Origin: Gigantopelta aegis
Lineage: Eukaryota > Mollusca > Gastropoda > Neomphalida > Peltospiridae
DNA length: 64,000 bases
Direction of reading: 5' to 3'
Assembly (NCBI RefSeq): GCF_016097555.1
Contig: NC_054712.1
Location: forward strand, 59,698,150-59,762,149
The position numbers and the translations under genes are program-made. Below, piece after piece: positions 11,657 through 23,128 of the stretch. The notes beneath the pieces were generated by a model that searched no databases, was not told where the DNA came from, and was given only the letters and a program-made list of their open reading frames with translations. Position 1 is the stretch's first letter. Every line of letters begins with the position of its first letter.

Positions 11657-14600
11657 CTGAAAACAGAATTATTCTTATTAAGTTTTACCTTAGGATCAAA
11701 CTTCATGACAACGTATCTGTTGCTGCTGCTTATTCCAAGTGGGAGGCTGCTTATTCAAAGTGGGAGGCTGCTTATTCAAAATAGAAGGCTATTATTAAAA
11801 AACAATTTATTCGTTAATGCAAACTCGAACATTATGTCGTAAAATGCAGACATCATATCTGATATAGAGAATAATACATTCACGAGTACCTGTTGGAAAC
11901 AATTTATCTTACACATGGTTGCCAAATGTATCTGACTAATGAAAGCGAGTTCAGATACTTTTCAGAACCACGAGTTGTAAGATAAATCGTCTCCCAATGC
12001 GCACGTGTATTATTCTATTTCTCACATACCCTTAAAAAGCAAATTTTAATATAGGTTACCTAGAAAACACTAAACAAAAAGCATCAGTATTACATTGAAA
12101 GTGTGTAATTTAATGACGTCATAGACAAAAATGGTGCACCTAATTAACATCATGCATTTATGATTACTTGGGTCATGACCAATCACAAGTCTCAGAAGTG
12201 ATCTACAACGCGTTGAAGACGATTTCATCTACAACGGGTCATTCCTTACAAGGGTGTGCCACACTTAACACAAACACTGCACCTAAATCTGTTTCTATAA
12301 TGTGGGATAATCACCTGGGGTTTTTTTATTTTAAATTTACTTTCTTAATTGATGAAATCTGAAACTTGTAAGTAAATGCTAAAATTATTTACTTGCCAGG
12401 TTAATCTGACAGAAATAATAATTTAAAAAAATTTAATTCCATTTCTGACACTATTATGGTAGGGGGGGGGGGGGGGGGAGGCGAGATAATGAACAAACCT
12501 GCTAATAAACTCTGTATCGAAAGCAAGATGGTTCGAACATCATAGAGAGCAGACCATTTTTCACTGAGAATGTCCAAACATATATTTCCATGACTGTCGA
12601 CATTTGGGTGGTAACACGGCGTTTCAAACTTCACTGTCGGGGCCTTGTATGGGTATCCACTGGGGAACTCCAGAGAAAGCTTGTACTTCAGCCCTTCGTA
12701 AAGCTGTAATCAACATTTGAAATTAATTTTTCAGTGTTATTAAAAGAAATTGTTATCTGTACAACTTTAACCAGCAACCACACATTACCCACTGCACAAT
12801 ACCTAATCAACAAAATAAATTAGAAAGGACAAGGCATAAGATCCCACTATACAGAAGTTAAGCAATTGTTTGACAAATGTTTTACCAAATGAAACCAAGT
12901 ATTTTCTCCTTAAAGGAAGGGACAATTAAGGCATTTGACCTGGTATGCATATTCAACGATATATAATGAACATTATTGCTTAATATCAACAAGTATAATC
13001 ATATAGTTAATTAATAAAACGGTTAAATGTGACGCCTATTATATATAACGGGCGCAGCCATTTTGTATCATCCCAGTGAATATGCACTCTGGCGAGCTGG
13101 TGGTTACGTAATACCTAACGTGTCACGTGTCAGGAATTAGTCTTCGAACTGAAGAAACAAAACATACCTGATTTCTGCAGATGCATTGCAATATTCTGTA
13201 ATAATAGTCACCCTAGTAAGCCAGCAACAATTATATATTATTTTTAATACAAAATAAACCACCATTGTCAAAGTTTTGAAATAACTATTATGTTTTGTAC
13301 ATAAATTAACAAACTTCCTGAAATAATAATCGGGAGTGTTTTCTTAGTTAATTGGTATTTTCTTTCCGTGGCCTGTACCTGTGGTTCCTGATTGGCAGGT
13401 GTATATTTAGACGATCCCCAGATACTGTCTAGACACACTAAAAAGACGTGCCTCTTTTATTAAGATCACAGGGTATTGTGTGTTAACCACACGGACACCC
13501 CTCTACTCATAATTGACCAGCTGTCCTGCTTTATTACTGTAAGTAATTCTGTAAAACCCTTGATTAAGTACTTTCCCATCTAAAATCACAAAACTGGCCA
13601 ATTACGTAGTCCCAAAGAAAAGAAAATTATCACTTGGGTATCGTGAGTGGTCATTTTTGCTCGAACGTAGCATACCAATAGGCCTAATAATATGCTCTTT
13701 TTTTTCTTTGGATTTTTAAAAAAAGAAAAATACTAAACTCCATATCGTTCTATTGATGCAAATTGAAATATATTTAGTTAAATAGTTTATTATACTATCA
13801 AGTCACTTGTTTTACAAGTCAGGTTGATGAAAGCGAAGCGCCATGTCGTAAATTAGAGCATTTGTTTAAACTGTGCATAGGGGTCATTCCATGTCAGATC
13901 ACCCAATGGGTTAAACCCTACACTCTCCAATTTCAATGAAATTTGGTATATAAGGTTATTTTGGCACAAAAAACCCCTGAAATTCCAAGTTTCAGCTTAA
14001 TCGGACCAACAGTTTCCGAGTTATGGCCGGGTTTTTTTACATTTTTCAAAAAAGGGCGTGGCCACCCTTTTTTAAATTGCCATAACTCAGCAACCAATGG
14101 TCCAATTTTGACACTTGGGTTACCTTTGGGCTGATGACCTTTTGACCTATATTTTGACCTTGAAATTGACCTTGTGGGACACGTGACTTTAAGATGACCT
14201 TTGATTAAAATTATAGCCCAACATGTTATCTACAACATAAAAAAAAATTGGAGGTGGAAAATGTTTCATTAGTCAGCAATTTCAGATTGAAATATGTTTA
14301 CCTGCTGTTGTTCTATGCTCTCTGTATAGACTGCATGCATTTCACTATTAAATGTATATGTGTCAACACTGTAAATGTCATGAATGTTAATGATACAATA
14401 TAGTGTGGCAACCAGGCAACCAATTGATTAAGGAAAATAGAATCTATAAATCACTACTGGTAGTTTCCTTCATCTTTTGTTAATTTTATATATTATTGTA
14501 TTTCTGTTTATTTGAGGAGTGACTACTTGATTGAAGTCACAAGCTTTCTAGTCTTTAACTATCCATGTTGAACAGACTTTGAAAATTCTGACGAGATCAT

Positions 14601-17600
14601 TTTGGCAGATACTGTAATTCCTGGATGAAGATGATGTCAAGGATGGGGTGTTTATAACACAAAAGTATATCCCTTTCTGGAATCCAACACCTGTCTGCTT
14701 TTGACGGCCAGTGGAACTGCCTTGAAGGTCCATGAGGGTGCATGAACTTGACGTTATAGTCTCCAAATTCCTCTGAAACTTCATCCACCAAACCAATCCA
14801 AGGAAGACCATCATAGAGGCTGCAGACAAAGTTCTGCACCTTTATTTCTAGTGGAATTTGTGAATCGTCATTACTATCATCGAAATTGCTAGTATCTTGA
14901 ATTTGTACCAATTCGGGTGGATTGGATTGTAAACTCAGTTTGAAAACCTGCATTGTAGACTGATAATGGGACAAAACGATGGTACTGCAGGGTTTTGTTT
15001 AACGACACCACTAGAGCTCATTGATTTATTAATCATTGGCTATTGGACGTCAAATTTGACATATAGTCTTAGAGAGGAAACCCGTTATGTTTTTCAATTA
15101 GTAGCAATTGATCTTTTATATGCACCATCCCAGAGACAGGATAGCACATACCATGGCCTTTGATATACCAGTTGTAGTGCACTGGATGGAGCAAAAAATA
15201 GTCCACTGACAGGGATTATTCCCAGACTTGTCAGCACACCAAGCGAGTGCTTTACCACAGGGCTACATACCGCCCCTGCCATCTATTTAACTATGTACAA
15301 TGAAATAGCAATTGTCTGGCATTTTAAAAAAGTTCCATATATATGACAATTTTTCTGCCATTTATTGCTGAATTGTGACAATTCCATTTTTTTAAATTCT
15401 TTATCCATTAAAAAGATTTGTTTTACCCTTCATTATTTATACATGTACTACATTGTAGGCCTATCACTAAGTGCTATAAGTAACTTTTTTCAGTTGGATT
15501 CTCTGCTGCTTACAGTACAGGCCTATGCTTGAAACCTTAGAAAATAAGTGTCAAATTGTGATGCAGTACCTATGGTGAATAAACAAATTATTATTTAGCA
15601 ATCTTACCATAATGACTTGCTCAATGACATGATGTAGACTCAAAATTTTAAAGTACAAACATTCTTCACTTCATCAATAAGGATGTAAATGTACACACAT
15701 AAGTGTGCCAGTAGGCCTACAGACCACAGATAGTAATTAATCTTAAAAATAATTATCAATACTAATTACATACATGTATATAAGTAATAAGGATCAATTA
15801 GTTCTTTTGTTTATCAGTTACCTACTAGAGATTTTCTGATACTTACATATTAATGGATCTTGGAAATGGAGGGAAATCCGAGATCTAATGGATAAACATA
15901 AATTTCTTCGATTTTAGACATTCATGCAGCATGCTCTGAATTGGGGTTGGGGGGCTGCAGTTTCCTCCACATGGGTCCAAAGTCCATTCAAGGGGCCATA
16001 ACTTCCTTTCAATGTAGTCCCCATGGTAATATAGTTTAGCCTGTTCTAAACAATATGAGATGTTGGCACAAGATGTTTTTGATAATTAGGCAATATTTCA
16101 AAAAGATTATCTTAAATCTGTTGGATGCTGGACTATATTGTTAGAACATTCATGACATTTACAGTGTTGATGCATGTACATTTAATAGTGCTTAAATACA
16201 TGTGCAGTCTATACAGAGATCATAGAACAACAGCAGGTAAACATATTTCAATCTGAAATTGCTGACTAATGAAACATTTTCCACCTCCAATTTTTTTATA
16301 TGTTGTAGATAACATGTTGGGCTATAATTTTAATCAAAGGTCATCTCAAAGTCACGTGTCCCACAAGGTCAATTTCAAGGTCAAAAGGTCATCAGCCCAA
16401 AAGTAACCCAAGTGTCAGGAATAATGCCAGATTTGGATTCCTTGTAATTCCCCCTTTCCAATGATACCCCATAATGATACCCCATAACTCGGAAACTGTT
16501 GGTCCGATTAAGCTGAAACTTGAAATTTCAGGTTTTTTGGCCAAAATAACCTTATATACCAAATTTCATTGAAATTGGAGAGGGTAAGGTTTAAATTTCC
16601 TTTTTTGGGGGGTGATTTGACACGGAATGACCCATAGAGGAGATGGACGGAGCTGACGTCACTTCGCCTCAAGCTATACCACTGGACGTCACAAAAACAA
16701 AACAAAATGGCTGCCCCCAGTTAGCAGGAATAATCATGGGGTTTTTTATTAACTCTAAAATTATGCATTTTTCATTTGTTAAAGTGTCAGTATGTGTTGG
16801 TGGTCCGGGTATGTATCTTTCTAACACATAAAGCTCTTGTTTGAGTTTACTCTACCTTAAATCTAATTTTGCAAAGCCAGTTTTTCATTGACACATTAAA
16901 TTTGGGACATCATTTACATGATCAAAATAGGTTACGCAAATGTTCAATTTGTAGGGCCCGCAAAGCACTATTCGATCATCTAATTTACTAAGAGGATAAA
17001 TTACTAAACAAACATTTCTTATGACATTTTTGCCCTTGTGAAATAATTGTTTAAATTATAATATCATGAGGTTTAGCAAAGTAACAAGGAATATTTATAT
17101 TTATAAGACATCCTCACTGTTCCGGTGCCGCCTTCCATTGTTCCAATCCATCTAAATAGATTATCACCGTCTGGAAACGCTGAAACGCCAGAATCTCCTG
17201 AAGTCTGAAAAAAATTATAATTAACTTTTTGTTAAAAAATTTCAAAACAGAACAAATAAATAATGTGGTAATGGTATCAACAGCTACATGTACGTAAACA
17301 ATTTCAAATTACTTTTTATTTCTAATAAATTTTAAACAATTTCAAATTACTTTTTATTTCTAATAAATTTTTAACAATTTCAAATTACTTTTTAATTCTA
17401 ACAAATTTTTATTTAATGCAATCAATTATGTGAGATGCAATTAGTTTACGTTGACTTAGTTGATTGAAAATGTAGTTGTAAAATACAGGGTGGAAATGTA
17501 AAGGCAAGAATACAGCTTGAAGATGTTCTCGGAAATTAAATTAAAGCAAAATGAAAGTATATACACATGTAATACCACAAGAAGCAATCTTTTTTCAACT

Positions 17601-18101
17601 ACACCTCACAATCGTACACTGCTTAAATCAGAAGCAGCAAAAAAAAAAAAAATTGTTTTGGTTAACGACACCACTAGAGCACATTGATTTATTAATCATC
17701 GGCTATTGGATGTCAAACATTTGGTAATTTTGACATGTAATCTTAGAGGAAACCTGCTTAATTTTTCCATTAGTAGCATGGGATCTTTTATATACATCAT
17801 CCCACTGACATGATGGCCCATACCACCACAACCTTTGGTGCCCAATGGGGCCACCGACAGGGATCAATCCCATACCAACCGTACCAGTCATGGTGCACTG
17901 GCTGGAACGAGAGATAATGGGGATTAATTCTAGACCGACTGCACATCGAGCGAGCACTTTACCACTGGACTACATCCATAATGACCATAATGAAAGTGGG
18001 TGATTTTCAGCAACATGGAATAACAATTAACATCAAGCTGACAAATCTAGGTAGAGACATGAAGTGGACATACCAGTAGTGTCATGAGATCTTGTTGTAA
18101 C
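11535..18101 (-). CDS. UBE2C: UBE2C, ubiquitin-conjugating enzyme E2 C (exons 2-5; N-terminal exon not settled)
   Basis: Four exons on the minus strand join in phase: 18101-18074, 17204-17118, 12703-12499, 11656-11535. They encode LQQDLMTLL, then [16 protein letters not shown], then an E2 core with FPSGYPY, the HPN motif (YHPNV), the catalytic cysteine in GNICLDIL, and [18 protein letters not shown], and finally [16 protein letters not shown]. These match vertebrate UBE2C (UbcH10) almost residue for residue through the core. UBE2C is the E2 that starts ubiquitin chains for the anaphase-promoting complex, driving destruction of cyclin B and securin in mitosis. All junctions have GT donors and AG acceptors and no stops. 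With a 23-24 residue first exon the protein would be about 170 aa, against 179 in human. The HPN and catalytic Cys are intact, so the gene looks functional. The 4.4-kb intron between 12703 and 17118 is largely nested transposons. Confidence 0.97.
11862..12030. mobile_element. foldback MITE in a UBE2C intron
   Basis: Two imperfect inverted arms: AGAATAATACATTCACGAGT through CAATTTATCTTAC on the left, and GTAAGATAAATCGTCTCC through CGTGTATTATTCT on the right. The centre is about 60 bp. There is no coding content and no clear target duplication. Confidence 0.5.
12499..12703 (-). CDS. UBE2C: UBE2C catalytic exon
   Basis: 205 nt, 68 codons plus one base, from [19 protein letters not shown] to IQSLLA. 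It holds the HPN motif and the active-site Cys in NICLDIL. The acceptor is TTACAG and the donor GCAG/GTTTGT. Open reading continues past the donor into a poly-proline run, which is intron read-through (a G-run at 12463-12478), not protein. Confidence 0.96.
14597..14953 (-). CDS. transposon-encoded protein fragment, function unknown
   Basis: An open frame inside the long-armed transposon. The first ATG in frame is at 14953-14951, but the frame stays open upstream ([16 protein letters not shown]) until it meets the SINE near 14988, so the true N-terminus is probably cut off. Its core reads [18 protein letters not shown], then [22 protein letters not shown]. From memory, this resembles a small domain (a YDG-W-IG strand pair followed by FMHPHGP and WP-DxCW) found at the C-terminus of many uncharacterised, transposon-associated animal proteins. 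No catalytic motif is visible. Known: the domain recurs. Inferred: it belongs to this element's own protein. Confidence 0.5.
   Translation of the reverse strand: MQVFKLSLQSNPPELVQIQDTSNFDDSNDDSQIPLEIKVQNFVCSLYDGLPWIGLVDEVSEEFGDYNVKFMHPHGPSRQFHWPSKADRCWIPERDILLCYKHPILDIIFIQELQYLPK
14990..15283 (-). mobile_element. SINE S1 inside the long-armed transposon
   Basis: Tail complement TTTTGTTTAACGACACCACT at the left, body motifs CAGGATAGCACATACCATGG and TTTATATGCACCATCC, and the head complement ACCACAGGGCTACATACCGC at the right. It separates the open frame at 14597-14986 from anything further upstream, so it is younger than the host transposon. Confidence 0.85.
17118..17204 (-). CDS. UBE2C: UBE2C third coding exon
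   Basis: 87 nt, exactly 29 codons, phase 0 at both ends: [17 protein letters not shown] then [12 protein letters not shown]. The acceptor is TTTTCAG and the donor ACA/GTGAGG. It lines up with human MSGDKGISAFPESDNLF and continues directly into LYEGLKY of the next exon. Confidence 0.94.
17654..17983 (-). mobile_element. SINE S1 in the UBE2C intron 17205-18073
   Basis: A near-complete minus-strand copy, from GGTTAACGACACCACTAGAG to CCACTGGACTACATCC. A poly(A) run at 17639-17652 precedes it. The middle contains a partial repetition of the GGGATCAATCCC / GGGATTAATTCTAGACCGAC segment, as if the head region were duplicated. Confidence 0.85.
18074..18101 (-). CDS. UBE2C: UBE2C 28-nt micro-exon
   Basis: Only 28 nt: one base that completes a codon, then LQQDLMTLL. 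The acceptor is CTTTCAG and the donor CTG/GTATGT. Human UBE2C also has a very short second exon coding for LQQELMTLM, so the size agrees with the family. Because its first base completes a codon, exon 1 must end with two bases of a split codon. Confidence 0.9.
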
Positions 18102-18295
18102 CTGAAAGAAAAACACAGTTTTGTCATGTTGTCCTTAACAAACCATTTCCACTTCCTAACATTTTATACTACATGTGCAGGTAAAATTAAAAAGTGTGCT
18201 AAATATCGGGTCACAATCACAGACTGGTTAGTAACTAGAACTACTACTGTACTTCTTGACATAATGGACAACTTCTTTATACCAGGTTATTCCAA

Positions 18296-19590
18296 ATTAT
18301 GGTAGCCCCACTCCCATGGCTAGTGATATTCAATGTTGGGCTAGTAAATAACTACTATTGCCATGCCTGATGGCTAGTGAAATTTATTTGTAAAATGCTG
18401 CAGTTAAGTCAATTTTGTAAATATGAATATCCTGCCCCACCACAACCACCTTCTTCTTCTGTGTATATATGTATTGTGTATATATATATATGTTTGTAAA
18501 CACCTCAATGTAACACCGTTTGGTGTTCTGAGTGAATAAAGTTCTGTTCTGTTCTGTTCTGTCACGGCTTCTTTGGAACCCCAAAGCTTGACAGCCACTG
18601 TTGTTCCATTCGGCCAGTGCTTTATCCTGGCTTCATCGTAGAGGGGGCACAATTGCAGGATGTGCTCAGGGGACTGTCTGAAAATGGCTGTTTATTGGTA
18701 TGTCTCCAGATGATGGACTGGATCCTTGGTTGTAGTGTGGGTGCATCAGAACTTTCTCTTAATTATGTTTTTTGTCTCTGAAGGAGATTGGATGATTTGG
18801 CTGTTCCATTGTGCTTCCCTCCTTTGCCAGCCTGTCAGGATGTTCATTCCCTGCAATAACACAATGTGCTGGAACACACTGGACTACAACTTGCATGTGT
18901 AGAGAAAGGTCAGCCAGTCCCTGTGACTGTATGCTCCGAGTGAGGGATTTGCAATATGTCAGGAACAGAATATGTGATGGAAGTGGATTCTCCAAATTGA
19001 TGATTCTGGAGGCTTGAAGAAGGGCATTTGTTTCTACTCTAAGTTGTTGACTCTTTTCCTGCTGGGTATGTGCTGGAAGTTACTCATCCATCAGGAAATC
19101 TTACGTGGACACCACTACCAGCATTCTTTACTGCCTCTTCAGCCGAGTCATCTGTGTAGACATGGGTCCACTGTGAAGTTTTACAAGTACTTATCTTGAA
19201 GCATTTCCAGTGTGAGAGACTTTAGGATGGCATCCGACTGTTCTCCCTTCCTGGTGATTCCTGAAACATCCTCTGCAATGGTTATGTCTTTTGATGATGT
19301 TGTCCAATCCTCTACATCTATCAAGGGTTCCCGTTCTTCAGGCATCCTTGGTAGGATATCAGAGTATGTGTGTCCAAGCTGTCTGGCAAGATGGTTTATG
19401 CTGCTTCGTTTTAAACAGGTTTTTTTGTTCGCTCTTGGAGTTGTTGATGTGCTGGGTGAGATGGAAGCCTCTTTAGTTTCTTGGCCGTGATTAAGAGTTT
19501 ACCACAACCACCAAATGTTAGTGTTTTTAATCTCCATCTCCCTCCATAGGTGACATATCTGATTATTACTATTAATTAGTAAAATTGTAT
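18296..19590. mobile_element. fragment of the CAGGG-ended element, split by a LINE
   Basis: 18296-18450 and 19501-19590 match consecutive parts of the 6994-7757 element (ATTATGGTAGCCCCACTCCC, then TATGAATATCCTG, then CCAAATGTTAGTGTTTTTAA and GGTGACATATCTGATTATTA). Its terminal CAGGGC repeats are missing or degraded on both sides. The gap is filled by an RNase H-encoding LINE. Confidence 0.75.
18451..19500 (-). mobile_element. 5'-truncated LINE with RNase H domain
   Basis: Flanked by a 12-bp duplication ACCACAACCACC (18439-18450 and 19501-19512). On the minus strand the conceptual translation shows an RNase H domain: YTDDSAEEA, then NALLQASRI, FLTYCKSLTRSIQSQG and VPAHCVIAGNEHPDRLAKEG, close to the usual VPxHxGIxGNExADxLAKxG. 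The 3' region ends in (CAGAA)n-like repeats and a short TA microsatellite. Non-LTR elements with RNase H belong to the Jockey/R1/I groups. The exact clade is not assigned. Reading is broken by several stops and frame changes, including a break between TDDSA and the later motifs, so it is dead. Confidence 0.8.
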
Positions 19591-19642
19591 TAACTTATGT
19601 CTTAAGCCTTGCAATTTGTTGATTGCAGTTTGGGCAATACAA

Positions 19643-20047
19643 AAAAAAAGAGTAAAGTTTGTTTTATTTAACGACTCCACTAGAGCACATTGATTTTTCA
19701 TCTTATCATCGGCTATTGGACGTCAAACATATGGTCATTCTGACAGGTTTTTTTTTTAGGAAACCTGCTGTCGCCACATGGGCTCCTCTTTTATGACAGG
19801 CAGCAAGGGATCTTTTCTTTGCACTTCCCACAGGCAGGATAGCACAAACCATGGCCTTTGATGAACCAGTTATGGATTACTGGTCGGTGCAAGTGGTTTA
19901 CACCTACCCACTGAGCTTTGCAGAGTACTCACTAAGGGTTTGGAGTCGGTATCTGGATTAAAAATCCCATGTCTCGACTAGGATCCGAACCCAGTACCTA
20001 CCAGCCTGTAGACCGATGGCCTAACCACGACACCACCGAGGCCGGTC
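19643..20047 (-). mobile_element. SINE S2
   Basis: Flanked by a 13-bp duplication TTGGGCAATACAA (19630-19642 and 20048-20060). The plus strand reads the tail complement (TTTATTTAACGACTCCACT) first and ends with the head complement CACCACCGAGGCCGG. It is the same family as 51586-51977 and 57304-57693 but more diverged. The head's GGATCCGAACCCAGTACC is the complement of a B-box-like sequence. Confidence 0.88.
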
Positions 20048-20149
20048 TTGGGCAATACAAGGTCCAGCCAAGTAACTGACTACAGTCCACAAACAGATTA
20101 TAACTGTGCTTTAATTCTGAATGTAGGCAATTATATAAATTTCATATTA

Positions 20150-21352
20150 CAGTCGACCTTCGATAACTCAAACTTCGATCTTTCAAAAACGTCGATCTCT
20201 CGAAGTGAAACGGCGGTCCCGGCCGAACTGCTATACAAACTAGTAATAACAGACTTCGAACACTCAAACTTCGTCTCTCAAAGTAATTTTTTAGTCCCAC
20301 CATAAAAAATTAAGGGATATTGCACTTCCAAAACTCGAAGTTTGTGGAGTGACTGAGCCTTTTAATTGTACCAGTAATACTTTAAAGAAAAATGAATTGC
20401 CACCCAAGCCAAGCGTGAGTGCCCCGACTGGTCTCGGCTATCGATGATACATGCGGTAATTACAGAATAATAGATCGCCGACTATGCAGAACGAAATGAT
20501 CCTACATGCCTGCATTTGGTTGTCAGTGTTTGTACACGGCAGCGGCCTCATTACACAACGTATGGATAGTCTTGTAATCTTCAAAGAACTGTTGTAATAA
20601 CAATTAACGCTGTTTGTTTTTTCTCTTAAACGAGTGAATCATGTCAAATTTGTTATTTGTCATGGAAGCGTGTGCTAACCTTAGGTGCTACCTGCAGAAC
20701 CGTGAACATTCGGAAGAAATGCTGCTCAATCTGTGCAAGATTACAGATACTGTAATGAAAGACGATTTTTTTAAGCAATCTTTAATTACAAAAAATTTCT
20801 GATAGTTCTGCTTTGTACTTTGTGATTTGAGAGCTATAAATTATTTTGTACCGTTGTGAATGTTTTATATGTGAAAAAAAGTACATAACCTAGTGCTATT
20901 TGGCATACAGTGTTTTGATTTGTTATGTTATGTCCCGCTATGTTAGTGAGGGTTTTTTAAAATGATTTTTGTGATTTACAATAATTTGGCTATTTATATT
21001 GTGTATTTTTTATTTGGTAAACAAACGTACTTAGTGCTGATCGACATCCAGTATTTTAATTTATCAATAAATACAATAAAAGTACATAGAGATGTACGTC
21101 AAATTGATCGGATTTATCTCGTTTCTGTTAATATTTACTTAGTTTTATCATATACACAGAAGGAATGTGCTAACATCTGTGTGTTGGGGACAGGGATGGA
21201 GCAGAAAACGTGTCTTCCGATATTAACGAACTGATAATACTACAATGCAGTTTCACTTTGGGGTCTGCTGTACGAATTTCGAAAACTCGAACTCCCTGAA
21301 ACTCAAACTACTTCGTCATCCCCTTCAACTTCGAGTTAACTAAGTTCGACTG
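20150..21352 (+). mobile_element. Tigger/pogo-type transposon relic
   Basis: The ends CAGTCGACCTTCG and GTTAACTAAGTTCGACTG are inverted repeats flanked by TA (20148-20149 and 21353-21354), which is typical of Tigger elements. At 20641-20802 a plus-strand frame reads VMEACANLRCYLQNREHSEE, then LCKITDTVMKD and SLITKNF-stop, like the C-terminal tail of Tigger/pogo transposases (ALEACDTLRRYL...SITDYF). The catalytic domain is missing. The rest of the 1.2 kb is AT-rich and non-coding, so this is an internally deleted copy. Confidence 0.8.
20641..20802 (+). pseudogene. Tigger transposase C-terminal remnant
   Basis: 53 codons and a stop. The EAC-LR-YL motif and the acidic ITDTVMKDDFF segment match the C-terminal end of pogo-group transposases, which lies beyond the DDE catalytic core. 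Nothing upstream in frame resembles the DNA-binding or catalytic domains. Confidence 0.65.
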
Positions 21353-22317
21353 TATATAAAACATACTTGACTGCATTAACAATCCTTTAACTCTTTAAGT
21401 CTTTTGACAATAATACCCATTTGCATGCCTGTAAAAATGCATACAAATTAGAAGGCAATTCTTAAAAAGAATATATCAAGGTTGGCAAACTTTAACATTC
21501 AATCACAGCCCTAAAGTGTTTTGTCATTAAAAAAAAATTAAGTCTCATGCATTTTTTAAAAATCATTTTAAAAGTCGGGAAAACTGATCCCAGCACTTCA
21601 GAAGGAAATCCAGATGTGAATAATGTTTATCCTGATAACTTCTATGCAAAAATACACAGAGCATGTAACAATTTTGATATATAACAAATGTTAATAGTAA
21701 TGCCAGTTTCTGTTGTGAAGAGATTAAGTACATGTCATAGTCTAATGTTGACACTGACCAGTCAAGCATTGTTAATCCTCTGTCTCATTCATTTCAGTAG
21801 TGCCATAAAATACTAATTGATACTTTAATTCTAACATAACGGCACAGTATCAAATACTTAAGAATATCATGTTTTTAATGAAAGATACAACTGTTTAGTT
21901 TAAAATTCATTACCAGTAGTATTTCATAACGAAATATTATGATTAGAACAGGGTGTAAAATTCTTAATTTTTCCAAATGAACACAGAAAGTGAAACATTA
22001 TGAATGTTTGGCCAACATTCGCGAACTAATTGATTGGTTCCCAACATGGCCATTTGGTTTACTGTGATTCAGTGTGAAGCGCATAAACCAGTCTAGCGGA
22101 CATTTTTCAGCTCGGTCTGGCTGAACGCAGCCCAGATTACTTTTCGAAGATTGCTTATTCATAAACAGTGCATGGGATACTTTTGCCTATGTATTTTGCG
22201 CATTGGTTCAATGTTTGTATGGATATTACTGAAGTACATTTCCGCTACCGACAAAAAGATTTATTGATTAAAAAGAGCAGGTAATTCAAGATTAGGAACA
22301 TAATATTAGTGAACTTT

Positions 22318-23100
22318 CTTCTTCTTTTTTTAAAACTGTTTATTGCCCCAGAAAAACAATAGATAATGTCAGGGTTGGGGCCCTGAATTATTACTGTACA
22401 TAGCAATTATACACAGAATATACCATAGAGCAAGGAGAGAAAGAAGAAAGCTGAAATAAGTATTTCCTCCAAACCAGCAATATTGTAAAACAAACAACCA
22501 TAGTCTTTTTTATATAAAAAAAAGCTGGTCGTTTAAATATTTTTCAAAAATCTTAACCAACATTCCGTTTTCGTCGACTTCTTCATGTAAACAATTCTTG
22601 TAATACATATATTTTTCTAATAATTGCTTATCTTCAATATGTTGGAATCCAGTTTTATTGAGTGTGGTGTTCTGTACTTTGTTTTGTATATATAATACTT
22701 TACATTTATAATTAACCAATTTACGAAATTGCTTTCCTTATTTATATCACCAAATAAAATCATAGTTTTGTCAAACTGAAAGTCTTCACCTGTTTGCTGC
22801 AACCATTTTCTATAAGATTCCAGAGTTTGATAACTTTGGGGCAAGCGTGAAACAGGTGATCCGATGTTTCTGGCTGGCGATGACAAAAATTACAGAGATT
22901 TGAATCAACATATTTTATTTTATACAAGAAAGTATTTGTTGCTGTAATTCTATGTAGGATTTGATATTGGAACCATAATAGTGTTGGGTCAAGATTTCAA
23001 AATCTTAAATAGCAGGCTATAATACTTTGCCCACTCTGAAGGGAAAAAAGCAAATCCTTCAGCAGAGTATTTAATCTGCGAAGTAGGAAGTATATTCGTG
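22318..23100 (-). mobile_element. LINE 3' fragment (L1/Tx1-like)
   Basis: The minus strand translates as WFQYQILHRITATNTFLYKI, then KYVDSNLCNFCHRQPETSDH and LFHACPKVIKLWNLIENGC. This is the C-terminal cysteine/histidine cluster (CxxC..E..HLF..C) of L1- and Tx1-like non-LTR elements. Two or more frame changes occur. The 3' end, near 22320, has an A-rich tail on the minus strand. The segment GGTTGGGGCCCTGAATTATT recurs in the insert at 44816-45356, showing a second copy of the same 3' end. Confidence 0.75.
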
Positions 23101-23128
23101 TCGTCGAGTAGTTTATAGATTACTTTAC

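Larger units (their letters stand above)
13881..16633. mobile_element. 2.75-kb transposon with about 510-bp inverted arms and a 4-bp target duplication
   Basis: The ends are GGGTCATTCC and GGAATGACCC, flanked by ATAG on both sides (13877-13880 and 16634-16637). The arms 13881-14405 and 16126-16633 are inverted copies with scattered differences, sharing CCAATTTCAATGAAATTTGG and TTCAGCTTAATCGGACCAAC. Copy B of the host TTAA element has ATAC once at the same point, showing the uninterrupted site. The interior encodes a small protein (14597-14953) and carries a SINE. The superfamily is not assigned. Long arms and a 4-bp duplication do not fit Tc1, hAT or piggyBac. Confidence 0.85.
12910..16860. 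mobile_element. TTAA-flanked element, copy A, interrupted by a second transposon
   Basis: Both limits are TTAA (12910-12913 and 16857-16860). The outer parts 12910-13880 and 16634-16860 match, in inverted orientation, the uninterrupted copy B at 38077-39300. Landmarks include AACGGGCGCAGCCATTTTGT, TGCATATTCAACGATATATA and AAAATGGCTGCCCCCAG. Without the insert the length is about 1.19 kb, against 1.22 kb for copy B. TTAA duplication is typical of the piggyBac and Kolobok superfamilies. There is no transposase, so it is non-autonomous. Confidence 0.85.

Noticed and set aside
12401-12498. Poly-proline extension after the UBE2C catalytic exon
   Set aside because: It lies past the GTTTGT donor and comes from a homopolymer run. 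The next exon continues the conserved protein in phase.
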